A stretch of DNA of 64,000 nucleotides from Coenobita brevimanus (taxonomy: Eukaryota > Arthropoda > Malacostraca > Decapoda > Coenobitidae): contig JAVRFU010000119.1 of assembly GCA_032717465.1 (NCBI GenBank), positions 1 through 64,000 of the forward strand. Direction: 5' to 3'. Under the pieces are notes generated by a model, which worked only from the letters and a program-made list of their open reading frames with translations, did no database searches and was not told where the DNA came from. Both the position numbers and the translations under genes were made by a program. Positions within the stretch are counted from its first letter, which is position 1; each line of letters starts with the position of its first letter. Positions 55,602 to 64,000 of the stretch are shown here, in pieces.

Positions 55602-56049
55602 GGCTTGAGGAAGAGTTTTTGCTTATCGCGGTCTTCCTGTCTTATCGGTGCACTGTGTACAAACCGGAGAAGGGAGGGGGAGAAAGAGAGGAGTAATAAC
55701 ACAGCATTTTAATTTACTTTAACACTGGTCCTAAATGATAATAATAATTTACTGCAACAACGAAAAGACACAAATATTATCTAGTTCTTGACATCTGCCA
55801 TGATTAATAGGCTATGTACCAGAGTCCCTTTACTGCCACACCCACAACAGTTGTAATGGAGTCCTGCAGCAATGGAGTGGTTCAGGGGACATGTACCAGA
55901 TGTGTCAATACTTACATCAGTACCAAACATAAGACGTCTGCTTTCCTTTCAGCACAATGAGATCAGTGCGATTATGTGGCCTTGACGGAGAATCCCCTAA
56001 TGGTCTGATACACGAAACGAACAGCGATTGGGTGACCTTATTGCGGTAG

Positions 56050-56050
<1 letters not shown>
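55600..56050. other. Unassigned sequence
   Basis: Between two dinucleotide tracts; no signal recognised. Confidence 0.4.

Positions 56051-56051
<1 letters not shown>

Positions 56052-56092
<41 letters not shown>
56052..56092. repeat. (CA)n microsatellite
   Basis: About 20 uninterrupted CA units. Confidence 0.98.
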
Positions 56093-56094
<2 letters not shown>

Positions 56095-56631
56095 GCTGCA
56101 TAGGGTACGTCACATGCGCACACAATCATCCCCGTTCCTCTCCACTCTACCTACCCCGCGGCCGAGGCGGTGGTGGTGGCAGGGTAGTGTTGGGGATGGT
56201 TGGGGGTGGGGTACAAAGTGTGCATATTAATAAAATTACGTACAACTAATTTCTGAACGGTAGTAAAGGACACGCCCTCCCTCCCACCAGCAACCAACAG
56301 CCCTTCCAGGTGAAGCAGGAAGTAAAAGAGAGGACAGCAATGCAATGAAAAAAAAAAAATAAAACATAACTACAATAAAGGACAATGTCGCGGCCGGACA
56401 CTAACTTTGCCTGTGTTGACACTGCCTGCAAGTTCACTCCATTCACAAGACACCCGGCCAGGCACGAAGGCAGGGAGAAAGGCAGAAGGGAGACAGGTAG
56501 CTCGCATAACTAAGAATCTGGTATGCTATATATGTCACGCAGGGAGGCGGAAATACTGGTAGGCATGTATGCAGTGAGACCGATGATGAAGGTAGTGCAC
56601 AAAGGATGCTTGACCCGTTTTTGTTGTGGCA

Positions 56632-56638
56632 TGCGCGC

Positions 56639-56725
<87 letters not shown>
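56632..56725. repeat. Compound (GC)n-(GCAC)n-(AC)n tract
   Basis: Short GC alternation, about seven GCAC units, then about 28 AC units; strict purine-pyrimidine alternation for about 90 bp. Confidence 0.97.
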
Positions 56726-56726
<1 letters not shown>

Positions 56727-57419
56727 CTTTGCCTTACCATGCTGTCTCTATCACACCCACATGTTCCAGACAGCCTCATAAAACAACGGCCATCTCATTT
56801 TTAGTCTTGTGGTTTTAGATAAAATTTCCCCTTGACACGTCACTAACTTGTTATCAAGCATGATGAGATACTGTCTCCACAGTCTGCCCCCGTCCCTCCC
56901 CACCGTGTTTCACACATTCATCATTTATTTATTATGTGCTGTAGTCTTTCTGGGAATTCTATGGCTTGATATTTACACCAATATCAATTCACTTACGAAG
57001 GAACCCTAATTCAGTGTTAGTACATCTGTTTACTGGTACAAAATTCCTTGCTTCAGTATAGGCTAATCAAAATGGATAGAGTACCTATGTAAGGTCCTCG
57101 CCACCCACCATCAATCGTGCATTTAATAATGTTCACTCCCCCACATATCCCTTCCCTATCCCCCAGGCCACTACCAAACTCGACCATGAACGTCCAGGGT
57201 CGTGACGGAAACTAAATGATTATTTTTCAAGCTGTAATTTTATTAAATAATATCCCGCAATGAAGGGTCCTGGGTGGAGCCTGACAGAGTGCAGGGGTTA
57301 TAACATTTGCTGCCAGGTCAGAGCCAGCCTGGGTATTTTGGCCTGGGAAAGATTAAAGCAAGAGCCACTGTGCCGTCCCTCTCTGCTGCCCCAGCTTGAC
57401 CATAAACACACAGGCGTGG
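56726..57419. other. Unassigned sequence
   Basis: Mixed composition. No gene, RNA or transposon signal recognised. Confidence 0.4.
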
Positions 57420-57665
57420 CTCAGTACCACTAACCCAGCCACACCAAACCACACCATTAACACTACATCACACACCATACCACACCACACAACACAACAC
57501 CCCACTCCACCCACCACGCCACTCCACCCCAACCCACCACACCACACACCCCACTCCATCCCACCCCACCACACCACACTCCACCCCAACCCACCCCACC
57601 ACATCCCACCACACCACACCACATCACACCACCACACACCATACCATACCTGATCATATCACACA
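57420..57665. repeat. ACCAC/ACACC-rich degenerate repeat
   Basis: C/A-only stretch of CCACACCACACC and CCCACTCCACCC variants. MWWCDVVWCGG-type minus-strand frames are artefacts. GTCCCTCTCTGCT with CTTGACCATAAAC occurs on both sides (57374 and 57690), so the array may lie between duplicated flanks. Confidence 0.85.
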
Positions 57666-58779
57666 CACCCCACTACACCATTAACCCGTCCCTCTCTGCT
57701 ACACCACCTTGACCATAAACAAACAAGCTAGGCTAAGTAACTAATCTAAATCTCTCACCCTGCTACATCATTGCCATACCTTGCCACATCACCGCTACAC
57801 TTTACCACAGCTACGCCTCACCTGCAACAGAAAAACACATTAGAAATACAGATATAAGACAGCTAATTCTATAACAACTACGTAACATAACAATAGCAGA
57901 AAAATACAATACTTAGCTATACGAGAAACATACATAAAACCTACACACCCTCGCTCTACTTATAATTCACGCACACGAATCAGGAAATTGACATAACTTT
58001 CCATAGATATATAAAACAAAAAATAACACCCAGGAACACTACCACTCTGTCGATATTGAAAATATCGTTCCCAGCGTTCGGGGCTTCACGGAACAGCATC
58101 GACACAGCCACAGCAATGTTGCTTTGAAATATGTGGAAAGTTACTTCATTCTACAGCGCATCGTGTAGGCATATACCACAAGAATTATACTGTCGGTTCA
58201 GTTCACAGTCGTCAAACATCCAGTCTTTCAACAAGAGATTCTTACCATCAGCATAATACAGCACTGAAGGACAATAGTACCCCCGTCGTGAGCATCTCCG
58301 AGTCAATACATAATGCATGGTAAGGTCAACACGAGGTGAATGGGTGGGTGTGGGTGAAGTGATACTGGTGACTGGCATGAATCATTCCAGGCCACATTAG
58401 CACCGATGCGCCACTGAAACCTGATACCGGTACCTCATACAGTGCTTTCTGATCCTTCATTGAAATAATACAAGGCTTCATTTTTACGTGCATTATGAGG
58501 GCGGCAAGTTAATTTAAAATCATACTACTTACTATTATCATCGCTGTGAATGTGACAGTTCCGCCAACTAAGTAGACCCAATCTTGCTGTCCTTAAATCA
58601 ACAATAATCAACATCACTGCCTCCACATTTCATCATTAATTTCTGATCTCAGGTTGGAATAATACTGTTGTTTTACCAACGCACATAAGAGGTTAGGAAG
58701 GTAATTTATGGCCATATTACCCGATTTATATATATAATCATTAACGGAGATCGGATGCTACGAGAGTGGATAATAAGAC
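57666..58779. other. Unassigned sequence
   Basis: A 75-codon minus-strand frame at 58151-58378 has several Cys but no recognised domain. No supported gene. Confidence 0.4.
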
Positions 58780-58940
58780 CCTCATAATCCTGCTGCTAAT
58801 GATATAATTAATGGGCAACTGCTAAGAGTTGGTAATGATGCTGATAAATATTATGGATGGTAAGTCCTTCATCTTGCTGCTGGTAATGATGTAATTAACG
58901 CATTATGGTAACGTGTTGGTACTGCTGATGTTAACTTCGG
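58780..58940. repeat. Old tandem duplication, two units of about 80 bp
   Basis: CTGCTGCTAATGATATAATTA and CTGCTGCTGGTAATGATGTA begin matching units that continue with GGTAATGATGCTGAT and GGTACTGCTGATG. Confidence 0.5.
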
Positions 58941-59194
58941 CACTGAGTTGCTGCACACCCGCGGAAAAACACAACTCATTTACAGGGTCAAAATCTGTTT
59001 TCATATGAGCCATAAACTTACCTGTTTCTGCCTTTCCCGTTTAATGACCCAACAACAGAATTAATTACTCAGTAACAAGGTGGTTAATTATATAGCATGA
59101 AGGGCCACTAAGTCTCAAAGGGTGCAGCATCCACGCCGTACGGTACAACTGGTTAATGGGTCCAGCATTTAACTTTACGCTGCGAATTATGGTA

Positions 59195-59845
59195 CCTCAT
59201 TCTTCTGACCCTCAACCCGTCTACCAACTTCGGCTCAAATCGGATAAAAACTGAGTTGACTTTGTCCTGTGACTTGATTCTTGACCTACTGTTCCCAAAA
59301 TCCTTCCCCCATGTTATAAGGTCGAACACTTAACATTGCTATGTGACCTTGACCTCTGACGGATTGTTCACAAAATCTACTACACACGTCCTTGCCTTAC
59401 CATCAAGCCGTTCACATATTTTTATACAAATCAGAGAAAAACATTTAAGTTGATCCTGCCACGTGCCCTTGACCTCTGAACTCTTGTTCTAAGTTAAAGG
59501 TCAACCCCTCGGCTGATCCTCAACCTCTCTACTAAATTTGGTTCATATGAAGTCAAAACTGTTTAATTACCTCACTCGTACACAGACATACACAGTTCGA
59601 ACTCTGACCTTCCTCTGTGAATTTGGTTTTGATTGGACGTTTTCCAAAAACAATTCCTTCACCCTTGGCTAACCCTCAACCCTGCTACCAAGTTTGATAT
59701 ATTTCGGATAAAAACTGTTAAAATTGACATTGCCATGTGGCTTTAAGCTTTGAGCTATTATTCTGAAAACAACAACAGGTCAACCCCTTGTCTGACCCTC
59801 ATTCCTTCCACCAAGTTTGGTCAAAATTGGATACAAACTACTTGA
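59195..59845. repeat. Dispersed TGACCT-rich repeat, four diverged units
   Basis: Units of about 130-170 bp with TGACCTTGACCTCTGAC or variants, TGTTC...AAAATC, a GGTCAACCCC block, then CTACCAAGTTTGG-like and AAATCGGATAAAAACTG. The text resembles a dispersed repeat I recall from marine invertebrate DNA. Some TGACCT pairs look like nuclear-receptor half sites; function is not implied. Confidence 0.6.
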
Positions 59846-59863
59846 GTTATCTCCCCCCCTTCC

Positions 59864-59879
59864 TCTCTCTCTCTCTCTC

Positions 59880-59930
<51 letters not shown>
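59864..59930. repeat. (CT)n-(CA)n microsatellite
   Basis: About nine CT then about 23 CA units. Confidence 0.97.
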
Positions 59931-59931
<1 letters not shown>

Positions 59932-60813
59932 CAAGTCCGCTGACAGTCATCTCCAACTTACTCGGTTCGCTGGGAGTCCATTACTCTTTACCCCAGCCAT
60001 CTGGTGACATGCCTTTTACTTTCGTCTTGCCATCTCCAGACGATCTTAGTTAGCTAGGGGGAGACCTAATGAACTGGAGAGGTTAGATATAGCCTTATTT
60101 AACCTCGCCACTGAAAAAAGAACGTTTCTTAATTTGCATGAAATTGTCTGGTGGGAACCTAGGATAATTAAAAAATGAGATATCACCGTACTGAAAGGAA
60201 TCACCTTTACACTATTCCTGTCACCCAGTGCCTGTCAGACTCCCTTCCCCCACAACTGACAGCACCCCAGCAAGGTGCGAGTCAGGCGAGGATAAATGGT
60301 AGTATTGAGACATTTTGCTAGATGATCATATTACTGGCAGATCTTGACTATACGACTCATCTTTCACCTTGCTTCTCAATCCACCCTCCTCCCCCTCCAG
60401 TTTCTCTCACTCCTGTCTTCTTGTTCCACTCAACCTTAATTCATTTGTTCCCCCCCCCCAGACCCTACCATGTCTCTCCCTACCTCTCCACCTTCACCAT
60501 TCTCTATATACCTTTTCCATATTCTTAAACAGATCACCCCACTTCTACTGTTCTCATCTCACCTCATCCCTACCCCTCTCTCCCTCCCCAAGTTATACCT
60601 CCCTATATTTTTTCCATAACTACCTTCATTCTCATACCTGTTCTTCATCCCTTCATTCCTCCACACACCTCATACATCGTTTCCTCCTCTCCACACCTAT
60701 CTTACCTCCATAGCCCAACCCAACCCCTTCCCCACCATTCTCTCCATCTCCCCCTCTACCACATTATTAACTCCCAATGGCATCACTTAACTGATATCCA
60801 AGTGTAAGTCAGC

Positions 60814-60815
<2 letters not shown>
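59931..60815. other. Unassigned; strongly pyrimidine-rich half
   Basis: 60350-60780 is almost all C and T (CCCTACCTCTCCACC style) with a C-run near 60450. Frames there lack domains. No gene supported. Confidence 0.5.

Positions 60816-60880
<65 letters not shown>
60816..60880. repeat. Poly-A followed by (GA)n
   Basis: About 32 A, then about 16 GA units. Confidence 0.98.
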
Positions 60881-60883
<3 letters not shown>

Positions 60884-62105
60884 AAGAAAAAGTGACATTA
60901 GTTAATGAACCCTGATACCTTCATTTCTGGCATTTACTTCAGAGAGATAGCTTTCTCATTCACTGATGGAAGATAGAGCACATCATAGATATTCTCTCTC
61001 TCTCTCTCTCTCTCAATACAAATGGTATAGCATATGCCTACCCATTACCATACCATTAACATAAACAACAACTCCAGGCCTTTCATAAGTACCATCAATA
61101 ACCCAGAGTGGGCAGGAGAGTATATCTATCAGTGTGCTGCCTCACCCGCTATCGTAGCAGTAACGTCCACATCAAAAACTTAACCCCTTACCAATATGAC
61201 GTCTTTTTCAGCTTAATATTATTCATCTTTGGAGAGACTACGGTATTTGAGCTGGAGGAGTTATAGAGAGGGTGGTTCATAAATAGCGCTCCACTAGAGG
61301 TTGAAGCGGCAGTATCGTATGTGTTGCGGGGACGGCTCAGTTGGCTGGTGTGGGCGTGGTTGTGGCAGTGGAGTAAGAAATGTATAAACGATTCAGGGTA
61401 GATACTGATAACACTGACTGAGACGTCCGCACAACACACAAAAGTATCCCGGCGGAGTGGAAGTGCAGCGTTATACATGGACAACCCTCAGTACTGTCTG
61501 CTTATTAGAGATGCTTCCTAACTTGAATGACACAGCTTTGTGGTGGTCTGAATGAAATGAAAAATGCGTCATTGGCTTGAAGGGGTTTCTGTTCCTACTG
61601 AGTACAGATCTCTTACTCTATAAAATCAACACTAGTCATATCTCATCCACTTTATCATTATATATTCTACGTTTCTGGAAAAAAAAAAATACTACGGTTT
61701 GCAGTGTTTGTACTACTGTTCTAAGAAATCTCTCTCTCCTACCCAGCAAAGTCAACTTCTCATCTTCCAGAAACCTGGTTGTTGCGAGATCTTTTATACA
61801 TCATTAGAAAATTTAACACTGTTACCTCTTGTGTACTTACATTATACCCTATAAACTTAATAATACAACCTTCGAACCCCAATTTCCCACAAGCTCAGAT
61901 CATCCAGCTTCTATTTTGACAGGGTTTATATTATACTAAATCATATTCTTTCTGCACGTTTCCACTACCCAAGGGCTTCCACCTCTCCAATTCTTACATG
62001 ATTTCAAAGCCAGCAAACTTCCTCTACTGGTTGATAGTGGAAAGAAAAAAACAGTGAGGTGTCATTTGATAGGACGCGAGGTACAGTTGCAGTCAGGGAT
62101 ATCGC
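60881..62105. other. Unassigned sequence
   Basis: Short (CT)n at about 60993-61013. An ATG-led minus-strand frame (61188-61478) has no recognised domain. No gene supported. Confidence 0.4.
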
Positions 62106-62333
62106 TCAACTTTTTTGTCCAACGATTTTGAAACTCTTACAGGATATTCTGAAAAGGCTTTTGGTTTCCAAAGTTCGCATCACTCGGTTTCGAAAGTCAC
62201 TGCTCACTGTCTCGTAATTAATCGTAAGGAAGCAGATTGATATCAGTGTCCGCAATAGTTCATCCCAGGCTGAGGCAGGGAACATTCTGTGGATTAGAGT
62301 TTCTTTAAAAGAGTCACTGCTGATTCTCCACAA
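62106..62333 (-). other. Possible coding relic
   Basis: 75 open codons without ATG start. Residues such as RMFPASAWDELLRTL and FRNRVMRTLETK look more protein-like than neighbouring frames. It could be the decayed end of a retroelement or an exon. No homology recognised. Confidence 0.2.
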
Positions 62334-63534
62334 AACCCATCGACATATAATTACTACCCCGCTAACAATTTCACACCAGTCCTGAATGTGACAGCATTAG
62401 CATGTACAACATGGACGATGGGTATTCTTGATTAATCAGTAGTATAAGAATGTGTGTGACATGAAGAAGCGCTGCTGGGCCTTAAAGAACGGACTGTTTG
62501 GTGTACGTCGATTCAGCAGCATCAAAAAGAAAAGAATAACTCACTAAGGTAACCCCTTCATACAAGTACTATATGATTCTTCAACACATAGAATTAGTGT
62601 TGTCATCTCTGATACAATCAGCCTCAAAATGACCATTAGTTTTGTTACCGCTTGTTTTCTTTTGAACTCCTTTGTACTCCCTTTATGACTTCAAACCATC
62701 CATCCCTTCCCTCTCACCAACAGCCGCCACCACGATAACATCTCCCGTAATATGCTATGGATGTTTGGATGTAAATGTCTATGAATATATTATGCCTTTC
62801 TTGCCAATTTGAGGAGTAACTGAGGGGGCCGTGGGCAAGGCGAGGTGGGGTGTGTGCTGGCTGATGCAATAACAGGAGGAGGATAGTCAGAGGTAGAGAG
62901 ATTGAGGAAGAAGTACCTTACTATTGATGAATTTAATAGAGATGATGATGTGTAAAGTAGATGCACAGATGAAGGGAGAGTGAGAGGAAATTTACAATGT
63001 GTTGGAGAGGGAGAAAATGAGAGAATGGAAGATGTAGAGTGAAACAGAAAAAGATGAACTAAAACTGAGAGGAGAGTATGAGCTGCTGAAGTTGAAAGAG
63101 CGGAGATAGGAGAGATAGGGAGGAAACTGCCTAATGATGCAATGGAGAGAATAGAGGTAGAGACAGAAGGGAAATATGGAGGGTGAAGAAGTCGTCAATA
63201 TTGATACAGCCAACTGAGGGTCGTGGCTGCAGTGCTCTCAAATTCAAGACACTGTTGACACACACACACATTACCTGTTCAGCTGCCACCCCTGTACCCT
63301 CCTCCACCTGCAACTCTGTCCCTCGTGGCCACCATAATGCACAGCCATACTCTTACTTCCCAACCCGGCAAGTGACAGCCTTAAGTTAAAATGAAACAAA
63401 ATATAAAAAATTTATCAACATAATACTTTCGAACCACACCAAGACATAAAACTTTACACATGCAAACTTAAAACACATGCCAACCTAAATAGGGAAGATT
63501 AACAACCCTTGCTTATACCGGTACTCTTGTCAAG

Positions 63535-63538
<4 letters not shown>
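62334..63538. other. Unassigned; purine-rich stretch
   Basis: 62870-63190 is strongly purine-rich (GAGAG, GGAAG) without strict periodicity. No gene supported. Confidence 0.4.

Positions 63539-63627
<89 letters not shown>
63539..63627. repeat. (TA)n microsatellite
   Basis: About 44 uninterrupted TA units. Confidence 0.98.
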
Positions 63628-63631
<4 letters not shown>

Positions 63632-64000
63632 GCAATGGCCGTCCCCCTTACCTAAAAATTACTAACAACAGTGAAGCAGCGTACCAGTACTAAACCAAAA
63701 TAAAAAAATGGCTTTAAAATGGCGAAATACCATGTGTGAGAGCGTACCAAGAATAACGTGGGAACAGGTAACAATACAATGGGAAATAATCAGTACGAAT
63801 TTAAAAAAGAATAACAAGCACGAAGTGATATATCAGAAACCACGGCAAGAAATTAACGACGACCTGATAAAGACGGCAAGTAGGCTAATGCCAACAGGTT
63901 TCTACTGAGGAGAGAAAAATAAGTAAGGAAGAAGCTGAACAGTCACAAGCCTTCGTGACTGAAACAGAGTTCTTCGGTATATAATTTTATACATTAATTT
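63628..64000. other. Unassigned right edge
   Basis: A 66-codon open frame (63708-63908, ATG-led) has no recognised domain. Cannot be judged without the next sequence. Confidence 0.3.

Noticed and set aside
57353..57666. Trp/Cys/Val-rich minus-strand frames
   Set aside because: Translation of the ACCAC-type low-complexity tract.
49248..63530. Recurring ACCGGTA text (49.25, 52.83, 54.91, 58.43 and 63.52 kb) as a regulatory site
   Set aside because: Five short scattered matches with no shared flank or spacing; likely chance, though a motif enrichment test could revisit it.

Overview
This is a repeat-dominated stretch of a large eukaryotic nuclear genome. It has no bacterial operons, no CRISPR and no intact rRNA or tRNA genes. 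I found no convincing single-copy protein gene. The only substantial protein-coding sequence is reverse transcriptase (RT) of non-LTR retrotransposons (LINEs), mostly broken. The mix of long CA/GT, GA, GATA and ACT microsatellites, kilobase G-rich minisatellites, several LINE families, tRNA-derived elements and short inverted-repeat elements suggests a crustacean, probably a decapod. That is inference from repeat style, not from a marker gene.

Layout. 1-2.8 kb: two head-to-tail copies of a LINE with a zinc-finger-like segment (family B). 3.6-6.0 kb: a near-complete but frameshifted LINE of family A, whose RT ORF ends about 18 nt before a (GATA)n tail; a 24-bp minisatellite follows. 6.7-16 kb: truncated family A tails on both strands, a SINE-like family (E), a family D 3' end, candidate DNA-transposon ends, a 21-bp minisatellite and about 0.9 kb of ACT/ACC trinucleotides. 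16.4-19.0 kb: a 31-bp G-rich minisatellite. 20.2-21.2 kb: a nested inverted-repeat element holding tRNA-like heads around a 118-bp hairpin. 21.4-29.4 kb: more minisatellites and family A tails. 29.9-33.0 kb: a 1.2-kb segmental duplication, with a hairpin MITE flanked by TAA in the spacer. 33.0-36.5 kb: G-rich and C-rich minisatellites. 37.2-38.4 kb: the best RT ORF of the window (364 aa, minus strand). 38.4-39.8 kb: a TIR element and a family D end. 39.8-47.7 kb: two 4-kb units, each with inverted LINE C arms, joined head to head at 43,703/43,704 in an approximately 2.4-kb palindrome. 47.7-64 kb: few recognisable transposons, several old tandem duplications, long dinucleotide tracts and no supportable gene.

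How it works together: the window reads as a record of transposition followed by local tandem amplification. At least four separate LINE A copies each carry a different internal segment amplified into a tandem array. Inverted-repeat elements (three TIR families, a hairpin MITE, a 118-bp hairpin and the 43.7-kb palindrome) are the other theme. No coordinated cellular pathway can be read from the sequence. Several open frames of 100-860 codons are by-products of tandem repeats and are rejected as genes.
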